A program made the translations under genes and the position numbers. Shown here one piece after another: positions 55,505 through 64,000 of a stretch of DNA of 64,000 nt. The number at the start of each line of letters is the position of its first letter. The stretch's first letter is position 1. The notes under the pieces are model-generated. The model was not told the origin of the DNA, searched no databases, and saw only the letters and a program-made list of their open reading frames with translations. Source of the stretch: CAMREV01 sp051650525. Lineage in GTDB: Bacteria; Bacillota_I; Bacilli_A; Mycoplasmatales; Mycoplasmoidaceae. The stretch is from positions 62,001-126,000 of the forward strand of contig JBOFJE010000001.1 in the NCBI GenBank assembly GCA_051650525.1, read 5' to 3'.

Positions 55505-55964
55505 TTTTTATTTCCTTTAATAAAATTACACAATTTGCTTGAATTATATTTTTATCTTCCTCTCATCTAGTTGCTTTTATATTTATTCTAGTTACATTTA
55601 ATAAAATTTTTAAATTCTCTTTAATAGAATTTTTTATTTTAGAAAAATAAATATGTTCAGATATTATCGATAAATCAATATTAATAATTTTATAGTTATG
55701 AATTTTCAATTTATTTAATGCATCCAACATAATTATTTTTGAATCTAAACTATTTTTTTTATACTTGTTTTCAGGAAAATAATCACCTAAATCACCTAAT
55801 CCAAGAGCTCCATATATAGCTTCAGAAATAACATGAAAAATTATATCCCCATCGGAAACTGCAATAATCTTATAATCTGAAGGAATAGATATCCCCCCCA
55901 AAATTATCTTGCATTTTATTTTGCTTATTCTATGAATATCAATTGCATTACCAACTAAATACAC
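55491..55964 (-). CDS. ispF: 2-C-methyl-D-erythritol 2,4-cyclodiphosphate synthase
   Basis: IspF catalyses the fifth step of the MEP isoprenoid pathway. The 157-residue protein, the normal length, has NAIDIHRIS (zinc ligands Asp and His of the DxH motif), GGISIPSDYKIIAVSDGDIIFHVISEAIYGALGLGDLGDYFPE in family order (cut here: SDGDIIFH provides the third ligand), IINIDLSII and a C-terminal TRINIKATR (family SVKATTTE). The GTG 55964 start has AGGTG upstream. No other MEP gene is in this window. Confidence 0.9.
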
Positions 55965-55985
55965 AATTCACACCTACTTTCATTG

Positions 55986-56819
55986 TTATAAATTATTAAA
56001 TATTTCATTAAGATTTTCAATTGGTTTCTGATAATCACTTGATATTATTTTTCCATCTTCAATTTGAATTAAATGATCTGCAATTTTACCAATCCTTAAA
56101 TCATGTGTAACAATAATGATTGTTGTTTTTTCATTTTTATTTATTTTTTTAAATATTTCTAATATTTTGAAAGTCATATCAGAATCTAATGAACCAGTTG
56201 GCTCATCACAAAATAAAATTTTTGGTTTTTTTATTAAAGCCCTGGCAATTGAGGCTCTTTGTTGCTGGCCTCCAGATAATTCCTTTGGATATGACTTATA
56301 TTGCTTATCAATATCAATATCTTTTAAGATATTCATTATTTCTTCTTTAGATATTTTTTTGTTTGAAAGTAATCCTCCAGCTTTGACATTCTCATATAAA
56401 TTAAGTGTCTGCAACAATCCATATTGTTGGAACACAAAAGCAACATTATTTTCTCTAAAAATTCTTAACTCATTATTCTTATAACTAGTTAAATTTTGAC
56501 CATTAATAATTGCTTTACCACTAGTTGCTCTTGTAAGACCAGACATAATATTCATCAAGGTTGTTTTGCCAGAACCTGAATGTCCCAAAATAACAACAAA
56601 TGAACCTTTTTTAATACTCAAATTTATGTTGTCCAATGCCTTATTTACATAGTGACCATTAGTAAATAATTTGTAAATATTTTCGAGGTCTATTATACAA
56701 TCTTTTGAATTTCCAATTCGTTTTTCTTGATTAGTATGTGGTTTATTTAATCTCTTAATTTCCTTAATTTTTAATTTTAGTTTCTTATTTAGTTCTTTTA
56801 ATTTTTTATCATTATCCAT
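55986..56819 (-). CDS. ABC transporter ATP-binding protein of the giant FtsX-like permease
   Basis: A 277-residue MacB-type ATPase with a Lys-rich N-terminal helix of about 35 residues, Walker A LGHSGSGKTT, FQQYGLLQ, signature LSGGQQQRASIARAL, Walker B ILFCDEPTGSLD and IVTHD. It starts at ATG 56819 behind AAAGGGAT, 11 bp after the permease gene stop, so the two form an operon and almost surely one transporter. Confidence 0.92.
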   Translation of the reverse strand: MDNDKKLKELNKKLKLKIKEIKRLNKPHTNQEKRIGNSKDCIIDLENIYKLFTNGHYVNKALDNINLSIKKGSFVVILGHSGSGKTTLMNIMSGLTRATSGKAIINGQNLTSYKNNELRIFRENNVAFVFQQYGLLQTLNLYENVKAGGLLSNKKISKEEIMNILKDIDIDKQYKSYPKELSGGQQQRASIARALIKKPKILFCDEPTGSLDSDMTFKILEIFKKINKNEKTTIIIVTHDLRIGKIADHLIQIEDGKIISSDYQKPIENLNEIFNNL

Positions 56820-56830
56820 GTATAATCCCT

Positions 56831-59800
56831 TTATTTAATTGTTTCAGTTAATTTTCTTTTTTTTATTTTTCTCCATGTTAATAAAATTGAAAAACTAAAT
56901 ATTAACATCATTATTCCAATTGAAGAAAAAAATATATATCATGGCGTTTGAGCTGAGATTAAAATACCAATTTTGTTGAATATAATTAATGAATAAAAGT
57001 AATTAAATAATGCTGACAATGGAATTGCTAATATTGTCGCAATTAAAATAACTGGCAAATAAACAACTATAAAGGAAGAAGCATTTGTAAGACTTCTTAA
57101 ACCCAATGATTTTAAAATTCCGGATAGACCCATTGAGTCTGAAACAATTATTAAAGTAATTAATAAAATAATTATCACACTACAAATATTAATAACAACT
57201 AATATTATTCATTCTAATGTCCGTGATAAATTTTCAATATTTTTAAAAATATTACTTAAAACAGAAATTGGAACAACCGTAGATAATGTTGATACATACA
57301 TTGAATCTCCATAAATATTCTTTAAATCAGAGCTAAACTGATCTATCAAATTTTTTGTTTTAGCATCAACAGGCTTATTTTTTTCATTTTCATATCATAT
57401 CTTATATTTTGCATTGTCCTTCATCTTTGTAATTTCTAAAGCCTTGTAAAAATTTGTTTCTTTATTTGATCCAGGATCATTGCCTCCTGAATCTTTACTC
57501 AAAGCACTAATAAATGCAAGAGATGAAGGTTTATCATATCCAGTGTATAATCCAAAAGGAGAATATAGGCTTATATTTGATTTAATTTGAGGAATATTAT
57601 CATCATCTGAAAAAAAACCATTAAATCCATAAGTTCACTCTTTTTTTAATTTTCCGTTATTCAAATCTTTTTTGACATTTTCAGGAAAAACGAACCAACC
57701 ATATTGTGATTCTTTAATATCTTGTAAATCTTTGATTCCTGTAATTTGATTTGCATTTTCCTGAGATATGAAATACTCTTCACCTTGATATGTATCATTA
57801 AATCCTACAATTTTAAATGTATAATTACTATCGGAATTAGAAGTAAATCTGTCTACTCTATTTGTTATATTCATTTTTATATCATCACCGATTTTTAAAT
57901 TATGCATTCTTTTTGCATACAAATTTGCAATTAGAGGTATTTCCTTAGATTCATCACCATATTTATTGGAGATGGTTTCCCCAGAAATTAAGTCTTTAAT
58001 ATTTTTGCTTCCACTATATAAAGAAACATGGGTAGAATCATTTTTAATGCCTGTAATATTAAAAGGCTTTGCTGTAGTAAATTCTTGTCCATTTTTTTTA
58101 TTTGGATTTGCTAATACATATGTAAAGGTTTCATCATTTTTAGATAAAGGAATTTTTTTATAATTAATAGTATAATTCATTGAATTAAGATGAATATTAT
58201 TTTCTATTCCTAATATAAAATTGATAATTTCCTCACTAACTCGAAAAGATAAAGCATCACTACTTAAATAACCTTTTGCTTTGTATGGATGTTGGGTATC
58301 GCGTTCTAATTTTAAATTATTTAAATCTGAAATATTATTGTCAGTATAAAAATTTTTAATATTATTATTTTTGTCAATATATGTTAAAGAAAAACATTTA
58401 TCATCATCAATCAAATCACTATTATTCTTTACTTTTACAGTCAATAATGGAACAGTATTCGTATTTATATAATTATAAGGGTTCCCCATTGCAGAAGCAA
58501 ATGATATAGAAGGGAAAGTAGTTGAAGCATGACTGATATTACCATAATCATACTTATCATTAGATCTAAAGGCATTCTCTAATAATTGTTTATAATTTTG
58601 ATTAAAATAATTTAAATAATTAGAAGGCATTAATTTAGAAATTAAATTTCATGGATCAAAACCCAAAATACTAGTGTTTAAAGCTATCTTTGTCCCAGAT
58701 GTGTATTGTAGATATTCTAATCCATATTTACTATCAATTACATCAGAAACAGATGGGAGTTGAAGTCCTTGATTTAAATAAAGCTGATTATCAGAATAAT
58801 TATCTTGATCTACTTCTCTCTGTTGGTAAGTATTCCTATAAACATCGGAATTGTCTTTTGCAATTGATAAAGAGCCAAAGGAAAAATATTTATTTTGAAC
58901 TCAAGCATTATAATTTTTTATATAATCATTATATTTACTCATCATTTGCTGAGTAGAAGGGATTCTGTTATTATCCCCTATATCTCATGCAATTTTATTG
59001 AATTTAATCATTTCATCATTAAAATTTTTTAAATCATATTTGTAATTATAAAAACCAGTAAAAATTGTTGCTGATGGTTTATTTAATGGAACGGAATAAT
59101 ATAATCCTCCTGCATCAGTTGGTGTATATAATTCAATTTCATTTTTATACTTTTTTGATTCAAATGTTTTATTCATGGCATATTTAAATTTGCCAATACT
59201 ACTTAAACCAAAAGACAAAGAACTCATCACAATAGCTGACATTATCCCCAAGGAAATAATTTTAATTGGGGAAGAAAGGGCTAATGTAACTTTAAAAATT
59301 GTTAAAATATCTTTATTTTTAAACATTTTTTTTATTTTTATTGAAATTCTTCCTAAATTAATTTCCGATTTTTTTTGCATTAAATCAATAACATCTCCCT
59401 TTAAAGATGAAAAAGAAAATATTATTGTAAGAAATGTAAAAAATACGATTGCTATTGAAAAAACTTCGAAAAATAAAGCAAAAGTTAATTTAGCTGCGGA
59501 CACTGGTAATGTCCAAAAACCTGAAAAAAGTGATAAGGCAGGTAGTTGCAAAATCATTCCCATAAAGATTCCTGCCACTGCTGCTAAACTAGTAAATAAT
59601 AATATACTTAGTCCTAGTGCAATAACAATCTGAATTTTTGAGTAACCATATGCTAATAAAATTGATAAATCTTCTTTGTTTATATCTATAAATCTTTTTA
59701 TCATAATTGCTACAACAATTAAAGTAAGTGTCGAAAAAAAAGCTGTCAAAGAAACAGAAATTACTGTTATAGAATGAATCATGTTTGGTATAAATACAAC

Positions 59801-61537
59801 CCTTGCAGTTGCAGGAGTGTAGATATTATTCAAATCATCCTTTGCATAAGCTGCTTTTTTATCATGATTAATTTGCATATAATATTTAGCTAGATCATTT
59901 ATTTCATTAATTTGTTCACTAATATTTTTTCTATCTATGCTTCTACCAACTAAAAATTTTTCTATTGGTGATGCGCGAAAAGCATCAAATATTTTTTTAT
60001 ATCCTGAATTTGGAAGATAAACAATTTCTTCATTCTTTCTATCAGGAATTTGTCTATTATTATTAACTATCGGATACATAAAATCAGGTGAAATCCCTGA
60101 ACCCAAAATTGCAAAATCCTGATTATCTATCGAAATTTTATATTTGCTATCCAAATTTTTAAAATATTCTTCAAAATCTTTCTGATTTAATTTTTTATGT
60201 TCATTTCATTCATTAATTGGTATTGGTTTTTTTCCAACTCCACTATACTTAAAATACCATGGTGAAACAATTGATTCATATGATATTTTGTTTTCATAAT
60301 ATCCAATTTTTGGAGGTAATGAGGCATTATAGTTAAAGGTGATTTTAAAATCACTAGTTGATATCAAATGGTCATCAGTACTAGTTAAATATTTTTGAGT
60401 CTCATTAATACTTGAAATGAAGATACCAGAAGGATCCAATGGTAATGGTTTATTTGGTTTATATGGTTTATTTATATTTCACGGATTGACACATTGATAT
60501 ACAGAAAGATTTTGATCATTGATGTATAAATTTAATTTGTTTAAATCATCTTGTTTTGGATCATTGCCGGATCAATCAGACAAAGAATAATAATTAAGAA
60601 TCCTTCATGAATATGCAATAAATTTGTCTTGATCATTTCATTTAATATTATCCTTGAATGGATAAAATTTATCTAAATTGCTCGGTTTCCATTCCTTTAC
60701 CTTGTCTCCATTTATTTTATATATGTTATGGATATAACTCATCATGGTCCCAAATTTTTCTGTGTATTCTCTTGATAAATTAGATCCGGTTTGCAAAACT
60801 AATTTATCGATATTTTCATTATCCTGTGTGTTAATCATTTTATAATAAATATTTTGCTTATTAGATGAAATATCTAAAGAATTAAATTCTCTCAATTCTA
60901 TATTAGGATTTTCCTTATTTATATCATATTTAAATAATTCACCAATGGAAGATCTGCAGATTTGATCAATTTTATTTTCAATATTATTTAAAACTGCAGA
61001 TTTAATTATTGCTTCTGCCTGATCCTTATCATTTGCATGATAATATGACTCTAAATTTAAATCTGCATAATGATTCTTTTGCAATGGAGTTTCTTGTTCA
61101 AATTTTCTGTCAGAATCATTATAAAAATAAAAGAAATATTTTTCATTATTTAACAAATAACTATTATAAAATTCTGGTTTGTCAGATTCATTAATAAATT
61201 CCGTTATTTTTTCATAAATTTTCTCGTCTCCGCCAGTTCATTTACTAGATGAACCAATATTTAATTCATATGATCAATTATTTTGTCCGATATTTTTTAT
61301 ATCTTCAATCTCAAAATTTGAATTGCCGACCTCATATGACTCATTAACCACATAATCATGCAATAAACCATTCTGAACAATAGATTTATAAGATTGACGC
61401 AAACTGTTAGTTGTACTATTCAATGTTGTAAAAATCCCTATTGAAAAAAAAACTAAAAGCATAAATCCAATCAAGGAAGTTATATTATTTTTAAAAAATC
61501 TCAATATAGCAATAAAAATTAAATTAATTTTTTTCAC
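56831..61537 (-). CDS. Giant FtsX/MacB-like ABC transporter permease (1568 aa)
   Basis: I followed one frame from ATG 61537 to TAA 56831-56833; every apparent interruption is UGA. It has an N-terminal TM segment (residues about 10-32), a roughly 550-residue external domain, a first TM cluster (about 587-790) containing the FtsX-type LLAYGYSKIQIVIALG, further segments near 790-840, a second external domain of about 550 residues and a C-terminal pair or more of TM segments from about residue 1430, including SGILKSLGLRSL (a second FtsX-type motif). This architecture is that of the large mycoplasma permeases thought to export or extract lipoproteins or lipids. Substrate unknown. Confidence 0.85.
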
Positions 61538-61894
61538 ATATCTCCTAAAATAAATAAATACTAATATATTTTATCAATTTATTTTATTATATCAAAAAAT
61601 AATATATCTAATATATAGTTACGTAATTAATTACATTACACAAGAAATTATTTTTTTTATGTTTTTTTATGTAAAATTAACTATTACTATGTAATAGTTA
61701 AAATCATTATTTTTTTTACAAAAATAAGTATAACATTCTTTAAAAACACTTGTAACAAATTTTTGATTAGGAAATGAAATTGTATAATTAGTTATGTAAT
61801 TAATTTTACAATTAATTACATATATAACAGTTTTTATTGATTATTTTCCAATTGTGATATAATTAGTTATGTAATTAAATTATGTTGGTGAAAA
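61538..61894. repeat. Palindrome-rich intergenic region between the permease gene and parA
   Basis: This 357-bp gap holds no gene. It has several related AT-rich inverted repeats: TAGTTACGTAATTAATTAC (61616-61634), AACTATTAC-TAT-GTAATAGTT (61679-61699), and a 12-bp-arm repeat ATGTAATTAATT/AATTAATTACAT (61794-61821). The block TATAATTAGTTATGTAATTAA is present twice (from 61783 and from 61858; shared core written here in part), the second copy covering the parA promoter. They look like operator or centromere sites for the downstream ParA/RHH proteins. Confidence 0.7.
61858..61863 (+). promoter_or_regulatory. parA promoter, extended -10 overlapping a putative operator
   Basis: TGATATAAT gives an extended -10 at 61858-61863, 31 bp before parA. 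The repeated element TAGTTATGTAATTAA (61864-61878) begins immediately downstream, where a bound repressor would block initiation. Confidence 0.55.
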
Positions 61895-62686
61895 ATGATT
61901 ATTTCTGTTGTTAATAATAAGGGTGGGGTTTTAAAAACTACAATCTCTACTAACCTTGCTTCTTCCATATCTATGGATAAAAAAAAAGTGTTGCTGATTG
62001 ATTTAGATGGTCAGGGTAATGTATCAGCTACTTTTGGGAAGAATCCTGATAATATTGAATACACAATTATTGATATTTTAAAGAATGATATAAGTGTCGA
62101 TGATGTAATTATATTCCAAAGGGAACCATATCTTCACATACTGCCTAGTAATGATGAAATGAATGCTTTTGATTTTTATATCTCTACAGGGGAGATAAAA
62201 CCATCTAAAATTCAAAATTTGATTAGGTTACTAGAAAAGAAATATGATTACATAATAATTGATACACCTCCAAATATGTCCTCTCTGGTATTAAATTCTA
62301 TTTCTATGAGCAATATTGTGATTATTCCTTTTGAACCCGATCAGTATTCTGTTTTAGGATTAAAAAAGGTTGTTAAAATGTGTAAGGCAAAATCTGAACA
62401 AGTGAATAGAAAAATACCAATTGTGGCTGTTGCTACAAAAGTTAATAAAATAACAAGCATTCATAAAGAAATTATCAACTCATCTATAAAGCCTTTTGCA
62501 GAGAGAAATAATGTTTATTTAACAAATAATATAATTAGTCAATCTACAAAATCTAGTGCGTCTGTTGGGTATGAAAGAGTTCCAATTGTTTTTAGTAGCA
62601 TTGAAAGCAAATTTAAAATAGAGTATTTGCTTTTAAAAGATGAGATTATTAAATTTATAAATAGAGGTTTAATCAATGAAAAATAA
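61895..62686 (+). CDS. parA: ParA/Soj-family partition ATPase
   Basis: A deviant-Walker ATPase that moves or positions DNA. The 263-residue protein has VNNKGGVLKTT (KGGxxKTT with both lysines; Leu replaces the usual Gly), Walker A' LLIDLDGQGN (family DxDPQGN with Pro replaced by Gly) and YIIIDTPPN (Walker B). It has no N-terminal helix-turn-helix, like short chromosomal or type Ib plasmid ParA. It starts at ATG 61895 behind GGTGA. Its 3' end overlaps the RHH gene by 11 nt. Confidence 0.93.
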   Translation: MIISVVNNKGGVLKTTISTNLASSISMDKKKVLLIDLDGQGNVSATFGKNPDNIEYTIIDILKNDISVDDVIIFQREPYLHILPSNDEMNAFDFYISTGEIKPSKIQNLIRLLEKKYDYIIIDTPPNMSSLVLNSISMSNIVIIPFEPDQYSVLGLKKVVKMCKAKSEQVNRKIPIVAVATKVNKITSIHKEIINSSIKPFAERNNVYLTNNIISQSTKSSASVGYERVPIVFSSIESKFKIEYLLLKDEIIKFINRGLINEK

Positions 62687-63230
62687 AAAATTTATTTTTT
62701 TAGATTTGGATAGTGATGATTTTGCAAAGAATATTTCTTCAAAAGAAGAAAATGATCTGAAAGAAATTGAACTAGCAAAAAAAGAGGCTGAAAGAATAGA
62801 AAATGATATAAAAAGAAGAAGACTTGTTGAAAAAAATAATATTGAAAATACCATAAAGAAAGATATTGAAAAACTTCATAGTGTTGAAAATTCAACGAAA
62901 AAAATTAGAAATGATTTTGAAAAGAAAAGAAATGCAAGATTAAAATTAGAAAATGAATTAGAAAAGATAGAAAAATTAAAAGAAAAAGCATTTTATTTAA
63001 AAAATAACTATGTTGAAAAAAAAGAAAATAATAAAAATTATGCATTACAAGGAAATTTAAATCATTTATTTTCAAAAAATGAAAAATATGAAATTAAAAC
63101 TAATATTTATTTTAAAAAAGAAATTTATGAAGAAATTATATTAATTAGTAAGGAATATGGGATTAGCAGAACGGCAGTAATTAACAAATTACTTCAAGAA
63201 TATCTAAATAAAAGAAAAAAAAGTGTTTAA
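62676..63230 (+). CDS. Coiled-coil protein with C-terminal ribbon-helix-helix domain (putative ParA partner)
   Basis: The 184-residue protein has three parts. Residues 1-20 are acidic (FLDLDSDDF). Residues about 22-110 are a long charged coiled coil rich in Lys and Glu. The C-terminal 45 residues read as a ribbon-helix-helix DNA-binding domain: strand KTNIYFKK, helix A EIYEEIILISKEYG, turn ISRTAV, helix B INKLLQEYL, matching CopG/ParG-type proteins. The overlap with parA suggests a centromere-binding adaptor and autorepressor, which replaces ParB. The function is inferred from fold and position. Confidence 0.7.
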   Translation: MKNKKFIFLDLDSDDFAKNISSKEENDLKEIELAKKEAERIENDIKRRRLVEKNNIENTIKKDIEKLHSVENSTKKIRNDFEKKRNARLKLENELEKIEKLKEKAFYLKNNYVEKKENNKNYALQGNLNHLFSKNEKYEIKTNIYFKKEIYEEIILISKEYGISRTAVINKLLQEYLNKRKKSV

Positions 63231-63243
63231 TACACTTTTTTTT
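63215..63243. terminator. Bidirectional terminator between the RHH gene and rpsD
   Basis: AAAAAAGTGT and its complement flank a TTAAT loop, with A and T runs giving terminators for both convergent genes. Confidence 0.8.
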
Positions 63244-63841
63244 AAACCAATCTCTTATATCATTCCACAACATATGCTTCATTTATATCTAATGGAAGTT
63301 CTTCTCTTTCAGGGTATCTAATGTAGACTCCCTTTTTAACCTTGTGATCTACTGAAACAAAATTAAATTTATTATTATTTTCACCATCAACAACTATTTT
63401 CAAATTTTTAGATTTATCTTTTATAGATATTTCATCATTCAAACTAATAATAGAAGATGGAATAGTATTTTTTTTGTTATTAACTAATATATGCCCGTGG
63501 TTAACTAATTGTCTTGCACCTTTTCTTGTGGGAGAAAAACCCATTCTAAATACTAAATTATCTAATCTAGACTCAAGTACAATGAATAAATTTAAAGTTA
63601 ATGGACCCTTGGTATTTTGAGCAATTTTAAATAATCTTCTAAATTGAGAATCATTCATCCCATATAAATGCATCATTTTTTGTTTCTCTTTTAATTGTTC
63701 GCCATATCCAGATAATTTTTGATTTCTTTTACCATGTTGACCAGGTGCATATGATCTTTTTCTAAATTCCTTGCTATTTTCTAGAAGGGAAAACCCCAAC
63801 CTTCTAGATTTTTTGTATGTACTTCCTGTAAATCTTGACAT
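63242..63841 (-). CDS. rpsD: 30S ribosomal protein S4
   Basis: S4 is a primary 16S rRNA-binding protein of the 30S body. The 199-residue protein begins MSRFTGSTYKKSRRLGFSLL, has RKRSYAPGQHGKR (family PPGQHG), YGMNDSQFRRLF, the S4 domain LESRLDNLVFRMGF...ARQLVNHGHILVN and ends VVEWYKRLV (Trp is UGA). It starts at ATG 63841 behind GAGGAAA. Monocistronic by context. Confidence 0.97.
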
Positions 63842-63922
63842 TTTTCCTCTTTAATTCTTATTAATATGCTAAATTTTCTTGTTTAAATTAAAAAATCTTA
63901 TCATCATATTTTATGACATATT

Positions 63923-63951
63923 ATTTAAATAGCATCTAATAATACAGTCAA
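63923..63951 (-). promoter_or_regulatory. rpsD promoter
   Basis: On the minus strand TTGACT (63946-63951) and TTAAAT (63923-63928) are 17 bp apart, about 80 bp before the rpsD start. The rest of 63842-64000 holds no gene that I can see. Confidence 0.5.
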
Positions 63952-64000
63952 TAACTATTATATCATTTTTAAAATATTATAAAAATATTATTTTTAAAAA

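Noticed and set aside
61600..61880. Could the palindrome array be a CRISPR array?
   Set aside because: The repeats are irregular in spacing, partly overlapping, without unique spacers of equal length, and no cas gene is near.
61538..61894. Could this gap be oriC?
   Set aside because: I find no TTATCCACA-type DnaA boxes and no dnaA; the symmetric elements suit a DNA-binding partner of ParA better. Not fully excluded.

Overview
The window is a chromosomal segment of a Mollicutes bacterium that reads UGA as tryptophan (translation table 4). Most of its genes are open only under that code, and UGA falls at conserved tryptophans, for example both Trp of the TWWIRQ motif of the sigma factor and the Trp of the GWDTHG motif of isoleucyl-tRNA synthetase. 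The DNA is very AT-rich outside the RNA genes (about three quarters A+T by eye). Genes are packed with frequent 1-20 nt overlaps, and an intact anti-Shine-Dalgarno in the 16S gene matches the many GGAG-type ribosome sites. I see no cell-wall synthesis genes and no insertion sequences. I cannot fix the genus. The order trpS / Spx-like / NAD kinase / EIIB-like and the pairing of a giant ABC permease with parA resemble, from memory, the M. genitalium-M. pneumoniae layout, while ispF and gapN suggest a less reduced lineage.

Layout. 1-5.6 kb (minus): peptide importer oppA-oppB, dut and a DEAD-box helicase. 5.6-7.2 kb: two tRNAs on minus, then nine on plus. 7.3-8.9 kb: plsX-rnc. 9.0-13.9 kb (minus): one complete 16S-23S-5S operon with processing stems. 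14.0-23.4 kb (minus): a tight housekeeping cluster (mtaB, rsmE, nusB, efp, nif3-like, trmK, rpoD, EIIB-like, nadK) headed by an Spx-like protein with a very long tail. 23.5-25.4 kb: trpS and a HAD phosphatase. 25.4-30.2 kb (minus): trxB, lgt, hprK, a small membrane protein and gapN. 30.3-31.8 kb: two ABC ATPases without a permease. 31.8-43.5 kb: rnhC, gpsB-like, acpS, two ZIP-like transporters, thyA, a DHFR-FolD fusion, thiI, nrnA, whiA, a Ser/Thr kinase, rsgA and a GNAT protein. 43.5-51 kb (minus): ileS and a nucleoside-salvage operon (deoD-pdp-cdd-pgm). 51.1-52.7 kb: an FNR-type flavoprotein and a YgjP-like metalloprotein. 52.7-61.5 kb (minus): ftsH, hpt, ispF, an ABC ATPase and a 1568-residue permease. 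61.5-63.2 kb: a palindrome-rich intergenic region, parA and a coiled-coil/ribbon-helix-helix gene. 63.2-64 kb: rpsD on minus.

How the genes fit together. deoD, pdp, cdd and pgm salvage nucleosides and feed pentose phosphate to glycolysis, and Dut and ThyA with the DHFR-FolD fusion supply dTMP. GapN, NAD kinase, TrxB and the FNR-like enzyme form an NADP(H)/thiol redox group, with the Spx-like protein as a possible sensor. The most unusual items are the DHFR-FolD fusion, the Spx-like protein with its roughly 430-residue Asn-rich tail, the ParA plus coiled-coil-RHH module behind a palindrome array, an EIIB-like protein lacking its phosphorylation cysteine, and an initiator tRNA without the three G-C pairs.
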